The notes below the pieces were generated by a model. The model was not told where the DNA came from. It made no database searches and saw nothing but the letters and a program-made list of their open reading frames with translations. Shown here one piece after another: positions 52,826 through 61,421 of a stretch of DNA of 64,000 nucleotides. The stretch's first letter is position 1. Every line of letters starts with the position of its first letter. This stretch comes from Bosea sp. ANAM02 (GTDB lineage Bacteria; Pseudomonadota; Alphaproteobacteria; Rhizobiales; Beijerinckiaceae): NCBI RefSeq assembly GCF_011764485.1, contig NZ_AP022848.1:4244001-4308000 (forward strand). Reading direction: 5' to 3'. The translations under genes were made by a program, and so were the position numbers.

Positions 52826-54118
52826 ATGAACGAGCAGCGCAGCCATTTCGCCCGCTCGGCCCGAGAAGCGGGACAGGCGCGCGGCGACGGGATCGGGGGA
52901 ACCGCCTTGAAGCTGCCTTTGTGGGGAAGCGCGCTCAGCGCCACTCTGCTCGTCCAGGTCGTCAGCTCTTTCGCCGGAGCCGCCATTCCGCTTCTCGGCC
53001 CGCTGCTGACCCTGCGCTGGGGTCTCGCGCCGGAAAGCATCGGTTATGTCTCGGCCGTGGTCTCGGTCGGCATCTGCTGGTTCCTCGCCTGCGGCAATCC
53101 GATGCTCGACCATCACGGCCCGGTGCGGGCACTGCAGATCGGGCTTGCCTTCGTGGCCACCGGCCTTCTGTTCCTGACGCAGCCTTTCGCGACGATCGGG
53201 CTTGCGGGCGCGCTTCTGATCGGGCTCGGCCTCGCGCCCAACACCCCGGCCGGCAGCCAGATCCTGATGCGCACCGCCCCCGCGGACCACCGGACACTGG
53301 TCTTCTCGATCAAGCAGGCCGGCGTTCCGCTGGGCGGGGCCATCGCGGGCTTCGCCATCGCGCCGATGGTCCTGGGGCTAGGCTTCACCGCCGCGGTCTG
53401 GACCGTCGGCACGGTCGTGCTGATCAGCGCCCTGGCCGTGCAGCCCTTCCGAAAAAGTCTGGACGCTGAAAAGGGCAGACAGAACCGGGCCTGGGCGCGA
53501 ATGTTCCTCTCGCCCTCCTCGCTGTCGCGCTCGGCCCGTGTCCTGAGTTCGCATGGCTCTCTGCCGATGCTCGCGGCGCTCGGCGTCTCCTTCTCGATCA
53601 CGCAGGCCTGCATCACCGCCTTCACCGCGACCTATATGGTCACGCAGCATGGCAGAACGCTGGCGCAGGCCGGGCATCTCGTCGCGACCCTGCTCGTAGC
53701 CAGCACGATCGCGCGCATCTTCTTCGGCTGGCTGGCGGACCGCATGGGCAATGGCCTCCACCTGCTCTGCCTGCTGGCCCTGGCGGCAGGCGCGGCCATC
53801 GCGCTGCTGATCGGCACGGGCAGCAGCTATCCCTGGCTGATCTATTTCTGCATGGCGCTGGTCGGGGCGACCTCGATGGGCTGGAACGGTGTGCATATGG
53901 CGGAGCTGGCGCGCGTCTCGCCGCCTGCCCTCATCGGCGACGTCACCTCCGGCGCGAGCCTGTTCGGCTTCGTCGGCTCGATCTGCGGGCCGCTGATCTT
54001 CGCGGTGATCGCCAACCGGACCGGCAGCTTCGACGGGCCCTTCCTGCTGATCGCGGGACAGCTAGCGATCTCCGGCATCGTCGCGCTCTGCTATCTTCGG
54101 AGTCGCCTGGCGGCCTGA
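52826..54118 (+). CDS. MFS transporter
   Basis: A 430-residue major facilitator protein with about 12 hydrophobic segments in two halves (about residues 35-215 and 245-425). TM1 covers LLVQVVSSFAGAAIPLLGPL, and the inter-half loop (about 215-240) is basic (RKSLDAEKGRQNRAWAR). In the second half FGWLADRMGN is the usual motif A-like loop. A subgroup of such MFS proteins in alphaproteobacteria transports organic acids or sugars, but the substrate cannot be assigned. The N-terminus is a 30-residue hydrophilic extension. The gene precedes the LysR-type dyad at 54131 and the D-carbamoylase, but lies upstream of that operator and so is probably a separate unit. Confidence 0.85.
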   Translation: MNEQRSHFARSAREAGQARGDGIGGTALKLPLWGSALSATLLVQVVSSFAGAAIPLLGPLLTLRWGLAPESIGYVSAVVSVGICWFLACGNPMLDHHGPVRALQIGLAFVATGLLFLTQPFATIGLAGALLIGLGLAPNTPAGSQILMRTAPADHRTLVFSIKQAGVPLGGAIAGFAIAPMVLGLGFTAAVWTVGTVVLISALAVQPFRKSLDAEKGRQNRAWARMFLSPSSLSRSARVLSSHGSLPMLAALGVSFSITQACITAFTATYMVTQHGRTLAQAGHLVATLLVASTIARIFFGWLADRMGNGLHLLCLLALAAGAAIALLIGTGSSYPWLIYFCMALVGATSMGWNGVHMAELARVSPPALIGDVTSGASLFGFVGSICGPLIFAVIANRTGSFDGPFLLIAGQLAISGIVALCYLRSRLAA

Positions 54119-54130
54119 TCGGCAGATCCA

Positions 54131-54145
54131 ATAACATGAGGTTAT
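54131..54145. promoter_or_regulatory. LysR-type operator dyad, site A (upstream of D-carbamoylase)
   Basis: ATAAC-ATGAG-GTTAT is a perfect dyad with a 5-bp centre and matches the T-N11-A consensus of LysR-family boxes. It lies 120 bp before the ATG at 54266. Two near-identical copies occur at 59243 and 60167, beside the genes linked to this pathway. Confidence 0.6.
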
Positions 54146-54265
54146 AGCCGATCCCGAATAAAGCATGAGAACAATGGGTGCGGGGCCTCTAGAGCTTGTC
54201 GGTGGAACAGCCACGCAGCCGTTCCCGGAGTGAACCCGATCACAGGCCACAGCAGGACATTGCCA

Positions 54266-55213
54266 ATGCCTCGCCTCATCACCGTCGCCGCCGCCCAGTT
54301 GGGACCGATCCAGCGGGCCGACAGCCGCAAGCAGGTCGTCGACAGGATGGTCGCGCTGCTGGAGAAGGCCAAGGCGCAAGGCGCGACATTCGTGGTGTTT
54401 CCCGAGCTGGCGCTGACCACCTTCTTCCCGCGCTGGTATCATGAGGATCGGGCCGAGGCAGATCACTGGTTCGAGCGCAGCATGCCCGGCGCTGAGACGC
54501 AGGCCCTGTTCGACAAGGCACGGGAACTCGGCCTCGCCATGAGCTTCGGCTATGCCGAGCTGACGCCCGAGGGGCGGCATTTCAACAGTTCGATCCTGGT
54601 CGATCGCAGCGGCCGGATGGTCGGCAAGTACCGCAAGGTCCATCTGCCCGGCCATGTCGAGTTCGACACCGAGCGGGCGCATCAGCATCTCGAGAAGCGC
54701 TATTTCGAGCCCGGCGATCTCGGCTTCCCGGTCTGGGAGTTCGAGGGCGGCCTGTTCGGCATGGCGATCTGCAACGACCGGCGCTGGCCCGAGACCTATC
54801 GCGTCATGGGCCTGCAGGGCGTCGAGATGGTCGTGCTCGGCTACAATACCCCCTCCGCCAACTCGCAATCGCCGAACGAGACGACGGCCGACCGGCTATT
54901 CCACCATCGTCTCTCGGTCCAGGCCGGCGCTTACCAGAACTCGACCTGGGTCGTGGCCGTCGCCAAGGCCGGTAACGAGGACGGCTATCCGCTCTTCGGA
55001 GGCACGCTGATCGCGGCCCCAGACGGCAAGATCGTCGGCGAGCTCGACCATGAGGAGGACGGCGTGCTCGTCCACCCCTGCGATCTCGACGATACCCGCT
55101 TCGGCAAGGCGACGATCTTCGACTTCGCTAGGCATCGCCGCATCGAGCATTACGGCCTGATCACCGAGCGGACCGGCGTCGGCGCCCCACTCGGAAAGCC
55201 GGAGGGCGCCTGA
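54266..55213 (+). CDS. N-carbamoyl-D-amino acid amidohydrolase (D-carbamoylase), nitrilase superfamily
   Basis: A 315-residue nitrilase-superfamily hydrolase. It cleaves N-carbamoyl-D-amino acids to D-amino acid, CO2 and ammonia, the second step of hydantoin use. The catalytic triad is visible: Glu47 in VVFPELALT, Lys124 in YRKVHLPG and Cys169 in GMAICNDRRWPE. The CNDRRWPETYRVMGL stretch is characteristic of D-carbamoylases, as are LGYNTPSAN and HRLSVQAGAYQNSTW. AGGA at 54254-54257, eight bases before ATG 54266, supports this start over the upstream GTG 54230. A LysR-type dyad precedes it. It heads the hydantoin-related region with the hydantoinase-like and M20 genes downstream. Confidence 0.9.
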   Translation: MPRLITVAAAQLGPIQRADSRKQVVDRMVALLEKAKAQGATFVVFPELALTTFFPRWYHEDRAEADHWFERSMPGAETQALFDKARELGLAMSFGYAELTPEGRHFNSSILVDRSGRMVGKYRKVHLPGHVEFDTERAHQHLEKRYFEPGDLGFPVWEFEGGLFGMAICNDRRWPETYRVMGLQGVEMVVLGYNTPSANSQSPNETTADRLFHHRLSVQAGAYQNSTWVVAVAKAGNEDGYPLFGGTLIAAPDGKIVGELDHEEDGVLVHPCDLDDTRFGKATIFDFARHRRIEHYGLITERTGVGAPLGKPEGA

Positions 55214-55241
55214 GCGCCTATGTTGCAGATATCGGGTCAGG

Positions 55242-56093
55242 ATGAAAACGGAACTGCGCGTCGCGCTCGGCGACAGGCACTACGGCATCGAGCGCCCCTG
55301 GGGCGCCCTGCCCGCGACACCGGGACGGATCACCGACCTCGCCATCGGGAAGGACGGGCTTGTCCATGTCCTGCTGCGCCGCGACAGCGCCGTCGATCCA
55401 GCGGGGCCGTGCGTCGTCACGCTCGCTAGCGATGGCGGATTCGTCCGGAGCTGGGGCGAAAAACTCTGCGTCGACGCCCATAAGATCGCGACGGCGCCCG
55501 ATGGCGGCCTCGCCATCGTCGACCGCGACGCGCATCGCATTCTGTTCTGCGACGTCGAAGGCCGGGTGCGCCGGCAGATCGGCGAGAGCCATCGGCCGGG
55601 CTGGCCCTTCAACCACCCGAGCGATATCGCCTTTGCGCCGGATGGCGGCTTCTACGTTGCCGACGGCTATGGCAACGGGCGCATTCATCGCTTCGACGCC
55701 AGCGGCAACCTGCTCACGAGCTGGGGCTCGGTCGGGACGGCGCCGGGCGCCTTCCTGACGCCACATGGCATCTGCGTGCTCGGCGACGGGCGCGTCATCG
55801 TCGCCGATCGCGAGAACAGCCGCGTCCAGAGCTTCACGGCCGACGGCGCGCTTCTGGCCGTCTGGGATGCCTTCCTGCGTCCGCAGGATGTCGTCGCCGA
55901 TGCCGAGGATCGCATCTATGTCTGCGATTCCATTCCGACACTGAGCCTGCTCTCGGCGGATGGCGCGCTGCTCGGGCGCTGCCGCCCGATGCTCAATGGC
56001 GCCCATGGAATGTGGCTCGGACCTGACGGTGACATCTTCCTGGCCGAGACCAACCCGAACCGCATCACGCGGCTTTTCCCCGTCGCCGGTTGA
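55242..56093 (+). CDS. NHL-repeat beta-propeller protein
   Basis: A 283-residue soluble protein made of about six NHL-type repeats, visible as periodic DGGF, FNHPSDIAFAPDGGFYVADG, RIHRFDASG and LTPHGICVLGDGRVIVADR units. No signal peptide is apparent. NHL propellers act as binding platforms or lyases/hydrolases; homologues of this sort are annotated as peptidyl-alpha-hydroxyglycine lyase-like, but catalytic metal ligands are not certain. It starts 28 bp behind the D-carbamoylase on the same strand and is likely cotranscribed, so a role in carbamoyl-amino-acid or hydantoin metabolism is plausible though unproven. It converges with the ABC importer genes. Confidence 0.72.
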   Translation: MKTELRVALGDRHYGIERPWGALPATPGRITDLAIGKDGLVHVLLRRDSAVDPAGPCVVTLASDGGFVRSWGEKLCVDAHKIATAPDGGLAIVDRDAHRILFCDVEGRVRRQIGESHRPGWPFNHPSDIAFAPDGGFYVADGYGNGRIHRFDASGNLLTSWGSVGTAPGAFLTPHGICVLGDGRVIVADRENSRVQSFTADGALLAVWDAFLRPQDVVADAEDRIYVCDSIPTLSLLSADGALLGRCRPMLNGAHGMWLGPDGDIFLAETNPNRITRLFPVAG

Positions 56094-56113
56094 GGCAACG
56101 GGCGAGACCGCCC

Positions 56114-56791
56114 TCAGGCGGCGGACATGGCCGTGCGGTTCTGCAGGCGCGAGACCAGCCGCACGAAGGGCCAGAACATCAGGAAATAGACGATCGCCGC
56201 CGCGATCAGGGGCGTCGGATTGTAAAGCAGCCCCTGGGCGAGCTGGGCCGAGCGCAGCAATTCCTGCAGCGCGACGGCCGAGGCGATCGAGGTCTGCTTC
56301 ACCAGCTCGACCGTGTTGCTGATCAGGTCCGGCAGCACGTTGCGTGTGCCCTGCGGCACCACGACATGGACCATGCTCTGGTACCAGCTCAAGCCGGTCG
56401 AACGCGCGGCCTCGCGCTGGCCCTTCGGCACGGATTCGATGCCGGCGCGGAAGATCTCGGCGAAGTAGCTGGAGCCGTTCAGGGTCAGCGCCAGCACGGC
56501 GGCGGTGAACTCGTTCAGCTTCAGGCCGAGGAAGGGCAGGCCGAAGAAGATGAAGATCAGCAGCACCAGCGGCGGGATCGCGCGCAACACGTCGACATAG
56601 GCGATCAGCAGGAAGCGCAGCAGCTTGTTCGGCACATCCTGCGCCATGGCGATGGCGATGCCCGAGAGAACCGAGAGCGGCACCGCAACGGCAGCCAGCG
56701 CCAGCGTCATCCAGAAACCCTGCAGCAGCAGCGGCCAGACTTGGCGGAGGACGTCGATATTGAAGAAGGTCGTGACGAGATCGTCCATCAT
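56114..56791 (-). CDS. Polar amino-acid ABC transporter permease (second)
   Basis: A 225-residue HisM/GlnP-type permease. Five predicted membrane segments begin with a WPLLLQGFWMTLALAAVAVP segment; the family loop GQREAARSTGLSWYQSM near residues 130-150 is the ATPase-contact region, and LISNTVELVKQTSIAS follows. It forms the membrane channel with the neighbouring permease. Start ATG 56791 overlaps the stop of the preceding permease (ATGA on the minus strand). It is the last gene of a four-gene minus-strand importer (binding protein, ATPase, two permeases). The cargo is probably a carbamoyl- or hydantoin-related amino acid, by context. Confidence 0.9.
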   Translation of the reverse strand: MMDDLVTTFFNIDVLRQVWPLLLQGFWMTLALAAVAVPLSVLSGIAIAMAQDVPNKLLRFLLIAYVDVLRAIPPLVLLIFIFFGLPFLGLKLNEFTAAVLALTLNGSSYFAEIFRAGIESVPKGQREAARSTGLSWYQSMVHVVVPQGTRNVLPDLISNTVELVKQTSIASAVALQELLRSAQLAQGLLYNPTPLIAAAIVYFLMFWPFVRLVSRLQNRTAMSAA

Positions 56792-57462
56792 GACCTCGGA
56801 TGTGCATAGGCGTGCTCGAGCCAGCGCGTGAAGCGCACGAAGGGCAGGAACAGCACGAGGAAGAGCAAGGCGCCGACGGTCAGCGCGGTCGGATTGGCGA
56901 CGTTGGACTGGATGCTGGAGGTCACGTTGAGCAGCTCCGGCACGGCCACGACCGAGCCCAGGGTCGTGCCCTTGCTGATGCCGATGGCGCGGTTGGTCAA
57001 AGGCGGGATCGAGATGCGCACGACCTGCGGCAGGATGATGTAGGCGAGCGTCTTCGTGAAGGAGAGCCCCGTCGAACGGCCGGCCTCCCACTGCCCCTTC
57101 GGCACGGCGTTGATGCCGGCCCAGAAGATCTCCTCGGCGAAGGCCGAGAGCACGATCGCCAGCGCCAGCACGGTCGCGGTCATGGGCTCCAGCACCAGCC
57201 CGAAATAGGGCAGCGCGAAATAGGCCAGAACGATCAGCACGAGCTGCGGGATCGAGCGGAAGAAGTCGATATAGAAGATGATCAGCCAGTTCAGCGGCCG
57301 GATGCCGTAGAGTCTGAGGACCGCAAGCGCGAGGCCGAGCGGGATGCCGATCAGGACCGTCAGGATCGACATCTGCACGGTGATCAGGAAGCCGCGCAGG
57401 ATGTCCGGCCAATAGGCCGCCATCAGCGAGAAATCGAAGAAATAGCGGACTATCTGGTCCAT
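56788..57462 (-). CDS. Polar amino-acid ABC transporter permease (first)
   Basis: A 224-residue HisQ/GlnP-type permease with about five membrane segments. It begins FSLMAAYWPDILRGFLITVQ and has the GQWEAGRSTGLSFTKTL loop near residue 125, the docking site for the ATPase, followed by QVVRISIPPLTNRAIGISKG. It pairs with the next permease, with which it overlaps by 4 bp. It ends the coupling series after the ATPase gene (9-bp gap). ATG 57462 is the only good start. The protein likely sits in the inner membrane as a heterodimer with its partner. Confidence 0.9.
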   Translation of the reverse strand: MDQIVRYFFDFSLMAAYWPDILRGFLITVQMSILTVLIGIPLGLALAVLRLYGIRPLNWLIIFYIDFFRSIPQLVLIVLAYFALPYFGLVLEPMTATVLALAIVLSAFAEEIFWAGINAVPKGQWEAGRSTGLSFTKTLAYIILPQVVRISIPPLTNRAIGISKGTTLGSVVAVPELLNVTSSIQSNVANPTALTVGALLFLVLFLPFVRFTRWLEHAYAHPRS

Positions 57463-57470
57463 ACGCGCCG

Positions 57471-58220
57471 TCAGCCGTGCGAACGCATGACGAAGTCGCG
57501 GATGCGCTGGTGCTGCGGGTTGACCAGGATCTCCTGCGGCGTGCCCTCGGCCAGGATTGCCCCATGGTCCATGAAGACGACGCGATCCGCGACATCGCGG
57601 GCGAACTTCATCTCATGGGTGACCACGATCATGGTCATGCCCATTTCCTTGGTGCGGACCATGACGTTGAGCACTTCGCCGACCAATTCGGGATCGAGCG
57701 CCGAGGTCGGCTCGTCGAAGAGCATGACCTGCGGCTCCAGCGCCATCGCACGGGCAATGCCGACGCGCTGCTGCTGGCCGCCGGACAGCTCGGCCGGATA
57801 GGCATCGGCCTTGTGAGCGAGGCCGACGACTTCGAGATGATGGTGGGCCTTGGTCTCGGCCGCCTCCTTGCTCAGCCCGACGACCTTGCGCAGCGCCAGC
57901 GAGACGTTCCCCAGCGCCGTCTTGTGCGGGTAGAGATGGATACCCTGGAAGACCATGCCGATGCCGCGGCGCAGGCGGTCGAGATCGACCTTCGGGCCGG
58001 TGACCTCATGCCCGCCGACACGGATCGTGCCCGCCGTCGGTTCCTCCAGCCGGTTGATGCAGCGCAGGCAGGTGCTCTTGCCCGAACCGGAGGAGCCGAC
58101 GATCACGACGGCCTCGCCCTTGCCGACCCTGAGGTCGACGCCGCGCAGAACCTCGACCTGGCCGAAGCTCTTGCGCAGCCCTTCGATCGACACGATCGTC
58201 TCGGGCGATGGGGCCGTCAT
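57471..58220 (-). CDS. Polar amino-acid ABC transporter ATP-binding protein
   Basis: A 249-residue HisP/GlnQ-type ATPase. Walker A is [10 protein letters not shown] near residue 43, the Q-loop and [15 protein letters not shown] segment follow, signature [14 protein letters not shown] near residue 148, Walker [16 protein letters not shown] and H-loop [10 protein letters not shown]. It powers the two permeases downstream. Its start is ambiguous: GTG 58238 would overlap the binding-protein stop (GTGA coupling) and add six residues; ATG 58220 matches the usual length. Either way it is the second gene of the minus-strand importer, behind the binding protein. Confidence 0.92.
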   Translation of the reverse strand: MTAPSPETIVSIEGLRKSFGQVEVLRGVDLRVGKGEAVVIVGSSGSGKSTCLRCINRLEEPTAGTIRVGGHEVTGPKVDLDRLRRGIGMVFQGIHLYPHKTALGNVSLALRKVVGLSKEAAETKAHHHLEVVGLAHKADAYPAELSGGQQQRVGIARAMALEPQVMLFDEPTSALDPELVGEVLNVMVRTKEMGMTMIVVTHEMKFARDVADRVVFMDHGAILAEGTPQEILVNPQHQRIRDFVMRSHG

Positions 58221-58234
58221 GACGGGCGTCGAGG

Positions 58235-59110
58235 TCACTTGCAGGCGGCCTTGTGCGGGGTCGCGTCGTAGCCCTCGAAATCCGGCGCGCCGATGCCCGG
58301 ATAGACCTTGCTGCTGGAGGAATCGGCCGCCGGCTTCACGCCGAACCACTTCTCGTGGATCTTGGCGAGGGTCCCGTCCGTCTTGATGCATTCCAGCGCC
58401 GCTTCGACCTTGGCGCGGAAGGCGGTGTCCTCCTTGCGGAAGGCGATGCCGAAATTGCGGCCGCCGTCGAGGACATAGGCGACCTCGGCCATGGGCGACT
58501 GCGTCGAGACATAGCGCGAGACCGGGACGTCGGCGACATTGGCGAAGGCGCGCCCGATCATCACGGCCTGCACGGCGTCGGCATTCTTGTTGTAGCGCTG
58601 GATAGTGTAGCCGTACTTGGCCTCGTTGTCGGTCAGCCACTTGTCCGAGATCGAGCCGTTGTTGACGGTCAGCGCCTTGCCCTTCAGCTCCTCCAGATTG
58701 GCGATCTTGGCGCCCTTCTTGACGAGGAAGCCGAGGCCCGTCGGCATATAGGGCTCGCTGAACAGCATCTGCGCGGCGCGCTCGGTCGTGATGTTGGTCG
58801 GCGCCGGGATCATCTCGTAGCGCTTCGAGAACAGGCCGGCGAAGATCGCCGAGAAGTTCGAATCCGTCACGTCGACGCCGGGGCGCCCGAGCTGCTTCGC
58901 CAGCGCGACCGACATGTCATAGGTGAAGCCGGTGGTCTCGCCGGCCGGCGTCTTGAAGCAGAAAGGCGCGAAGCCGAGATCACAGGCCACTTTCAGCTTC
59001 TCGCCCTGCGGATGGTCGGCATCCTGCGCCATGGCCGGCATGGCGAGCAAGGCCGCGAGCATGGCGCCCGCGGCGACGGCACGCGTCAGCTTGATCGAAT
59101 TCAGCTTCAT
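58235..59110 (-). CDS. Polar amino-acid ABC transporter substrate-binding protein
   Basis: A 291-residue family-3 binding protein. The signal peptide ([20 protein letters not shown]) ends near residue 28 before QDADHP. Mature landmarks are [50 protein letters not shown] and [20 protein letters not shown] segments of the two lobes. An unusual Cys pair (C43, C51) at the N-lobe and a C-terminal Cys (HKAACK) could form disulfides in the periplasm. It captures a polar amino acid or a derivative; the ligand is unknown, but D-carbamoylase, hydantoinase-like and carbamoylase genes flank it. It is the first gene of the importer operon and is preceded by a LysR-type dyad. Confidence 0.9.
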   Translation of the reverse strand: MKLNSIKLTRAVAAGAMLAALLAMPAMAQDADHPQGEKLKVACDLGFAPFCFKTPAGETTGFTYDMSVALAKQLGRPGVDVTDSNFSAIFAGLFSKRYEMIPAPTNITTERAAQMLFSEPYMPTGLGFLVKKGAKIANLEELKGKALTVNNGSISDKWLTDNEAKYGYTIQRYNKNADAVQAVMIGRAFANVADVPVSRYVSTQSPMAEVAYVLDGGRNFGIAFRKEDTAFRAKVEAALECIKTDGTLAKIHEKWFGVKPAADSSSSKVYPGIGAPDFEGYDATPHKAACK

Positions 59111-59242
59111 GATTCCCGCTCCCGTTATCGTGGTGGTTCCACCGCGATCGCTGCACCCCTTTCATGCAACAATCCGGCCACGTCCAAGAGGAGCCTAACA
59201 GGGCAAAATCATGCCCAGCCAATCATTTATTGTCGGGCTGCC

Positions 59243-59257
59243 ATAACCTGATGTTAA
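59243..59257. promoter_or_regulatory. LysR-type operator dyad, site B (upstream of ABC importer)
   Basis: ATAAC-CTGAT-GTTAA repeats the spacing and half-sites of site A (TAAC/GTTA, T-N11-A). It overlaps the lysR stop codon and lies about 133 bp before the importer's first ATG at 59110. The remaining gap 59111-59242 shows no other clear site. Confidence 0.5.
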
Positions 59258-60162
59258 GCCTCGTCGCCGGCGGGAGGCGGGGGCACGATGCCGCGCAGGA
59301 TCTCGACGAAGGCATTCGCCGTCCGCGACAGCGGCTCGAAGCGCGGCGTCAGCAAATGGGCGCGTACCCGTGTCTTCGGGGCCAGCGGCCGCGACACCAG
59401 TTCCGGCCAGGTCCGCCCGCGCAGCACGAACTCGTCGACGACGGCGATGCCGGCGCCGGCCCGCACCATGGCGCAGGCGACCGGCGTGAAGCGCACGACC
59501 GTGCTGATCCTCAGCGGCGCGGATTTCAGGGTGAGCGCGCGACCGACCACGTCGCCATAGGGCGTCAGCGGGCCGAAGCCGATCAGGGGATAGGGCGCGA
59601 GATCGGCCGGGCGGACGACGCGCAAGCGTGCCAGCGCATGATCGCGCGGCATGATGACCATGAGCCGCCCTTCGGTGAGCACCTCCATGTCGAGCGTCGG
59701 CTCGTCGACCGGCAGGATCGAGACGCCGAGATCGGCCCTGCCGGCCACGACCTTGGCGATGATCTCGAGGATGGTCAGCACCTCGAATTCGACGCGTAGG
59801 TCCGGAAAGCGCTCGCGCAGGCGGGCGATGGCGTCTGGAACCAGGGTCTGGCCGACACTCGGGCTGGCGACGATCCTGACCGAGCCGGTGCCGCGCTCGC
59901 GCAGTTCCTCGGCGAGCTCGTTGACCCTGACCACGCCCTGATGGACCTGATCGACCTCCTGGAACAGGCGGCGTGCCTCCGGCGTCGGCTGCACGCGACC
60001 GCGCACGCGCTCGAACAGGCGCAGCGCCAGCCGGTCCTCGGTATAGGCCAGCAGGCGACTGATCGCCGGCTGCGAGACCGAAAGCAGGCGGGCGGCGCCG
60101 CTGATCGAGCCGGTGATCATGATGGCCCGGAAGACTTCGATCTGCCGCAGATTGAGGCGCAT
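59254..60162 (-). CDS. LysR-family transcriptional regulator
   Basis: A 302-residue LTTR. The winged helix-turn-helix is in residues 1-60 (LNLRQIEVFRAIMITGSISG, AARLLSVSQPAISR, with LRLFERVRGRVQPT as the wing). A linker helix and the two-lobed effector domain (about 90-295) follow, with RIVASPSVGQTLVPDAI near residue 95. It should bind T-N11-A dyads; three such sites lie beside this gene and its neighbours (54131, 59243, 60167), pointing to control of the hydantoin-related genes with a pathway metabolite as effector. It is divergent from the DUF917 gene and upstream of the importer operon. ATG 60162 follows site C immediately. Confidence 0.88.
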   Translation of the reverse strand: MRLNLRQIEVFRAIMITGSISGAARLLSVSQPAISRLLAYTEDRLALRLFERVRGRVQPTPEARRLFQEVDQVHQGVVRVNELAEELRERGTGSVRIVASPSVGQTLVPDAIARLRERFPDLRVEFEVLTILEIIAKVVAGRADLGVSILPVDEPTLDMEVLTEGRLMVIMPRDHALARLRVVRPADLAPYPLIGFGPLTPYGDVVGRALTLKSAPLRISTVVRFTPVACAMVRAGAGIAVVDEFVLRGRTWPELVSRPLAPKTRVRAHLLTPRFEPLSRTANAFVEILRGIVPPPPAGDEA

Positions 60163-60166
60163 GGCG

Positions 60167-60181
60167 ATAACATCCGATTAT
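60167..60181. promoter_or_regulatory. LysR-type operator dyad, site C (lysR/DUF917 intergenic)
   Basis: ATAAC-ATCCG-ATTAT matches site A at 12 of 15 positions. Its right half-site continues into a second inverted pair, ATTATG (60177-60182) with CATAAT (60191-60196). Location between divergent lysR and the DUF917 gene is the classical LTTR position, so it should mediate autoregulation and activation of the divergent operon. Confidence 0.55.
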
Positions 60182-60277
60182 GGTTGGCCGCATAATAAGC
60201 ATGATTCATTTCACGCCTAGCGCCCTAAGCTCGCCAGCGTGCCGGCAACGACCGGAGGATGAGGTACGAGGCCGCCG

Positions 60278-61375
60278 ATGAGACGCTTTCTGACCAGCAG
60301 GGATGTCGAGGCCGCGGTGGCCGGCGGCTCCGTCTTCGCGGCGGGCGGCGGCGGCTGGGCCGATCACGGCCGCATGCTCGGCACGGCCGCGGTCAATACC
60401 GGCAGGCCCGAGCTCGTCACGATGGACGAGATTCCCGACGACGCGATCATCGCCACCGCCGCCGCGATCGGCGCGCCGGCCGGCACGACCGAGTGGGAGA
60501 TGTGGGGCATCGACTACGTCAAGGCCGTGCAATTGCTGCAGGAGGCGCTGGGCAAGCCGATCTATGGCCTGATCATCGGCCAGAACGGCATGTCGAGCAC
60601 GCTGAATGCCTGGCTGCCGAGCGCCATCCTCGGCGTCAAGGTGGTCGATGCGGTCGGCGATATCCGCGCCCATCCCACCGGCGACATGGGCTCGATCGGC
60701 CTCGCCAACAGCCCGGAGGCGACGATCCAGGTCGCGGTCGGCGGCAATCGTTCGAAGAACCAGTATATCGAGCTGGTGACGCGCGGCGCGACCGCGAAGG
60801 TCTCGCCGATCCTGCGCACGGCCTCGGACATGTCGGGCGGCTTCATCGCCTCCTGCCGCAACCCGGTGTCCGCGGCCTATGTCCGCAAGAACGCGGCGCT
60901 CGGCGGCATCTCGATGGCGCTGGCGCTGGGCGAGCGCATCCTCGCGGCCAAGCCGAAAGGCGGAAACGCGGTCATCGATGCGATCTGCGACGAGACCGGC
61001 GGCTCGATCATCGCGCGCGGCAGCGTCGCCAAGAAGGACGTGCGCTACACCAACGAGGCCTTCGACATCGGCACGATCCAGGTCGGCACGGGAGCAGGTG
61101 CCCGCGTCATCCATGTCATGAACGAATACATGGCGGTGACCGATCTCGACGGTGCCCGCCATGCCTGCTTCCCGGACGTGATCACCACGCTCGACAATGA
61201 CGGCCAGCCGGTCAGTGCCGGCCATGTCCGCGAAGGCATGGAGCTCTCGGTGCTGCGCGTGCCCAAGAGCAAGATCCCGCTGAGCTCCAGCGTGACCGAC
61301 CCGAGCGTCTATCCGATCGTCGAGAAGGCGCTCGGCATGAACTTCACCGATTACGCGCTCGGCCGCGAAGGCTGA
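60278..61375 (+). CDS. DUF917 / S-methyl-thiohydantoin desulfurase-family protein
   Basis: A 365-residue protein of the DUF917 family, whose N-domain Pfam has been named after S-methyl thiohydantoin desulfurase. Typical motifs are the glycine-rich GGSVFAAGGGGWADHGRML near residue 16, DEIPDDAIIATAAAIGAPAG near residue 50, and the C-terminal DVITTLDNDGQPVSAGHVREG. Members commonly occur beside hydantoinase-like genes. It fits with the dihydropyrimidinase-like protein 46 bp downstream and with carbamoylases nearby, suggesting removal of a substituent from a thiohydantoin-type ring. The exact reaction here is unproven. It is the first gene of the plus-strand operon opposite lysR. Confidence 0.82.
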   Translation: MRRFLTSRDVEAAVAGGSVFAAGGGGWADHGRMLGTAAVNTGRPELVTMDEIPDDAIIATAAAIGAPAGTTEWEMWGIDYVKAVQLLQEALGKPIYGLIIGQNGMSSTLNAWLPSAILGVKVVDAVGDIRAHPTGDMGSIGLANSPEATIQVAVGGNRSKNQYIELVTRGATAKVSPILRTASDMSGGFIASCRNPVSAAYVRKNAALGGISMALALGERILAAKPKGGNAVIDAICDETGGSIIARGSVAKKDVRYTNEAFDIGTIQVGTGAGARVIHVMNEYMAVTDLDGARHACFPDVITTLDNDGQPVSAGHVREGMELSVLRVPKSKIPLSSSVTDPSVYPIVEKALGMNFTDYALGREG

Positions 61376-61421
61376 GCGCGCGTTTTCGCAGCCCCTGCAG
61401 GATCAACCGGATACCCCGACC

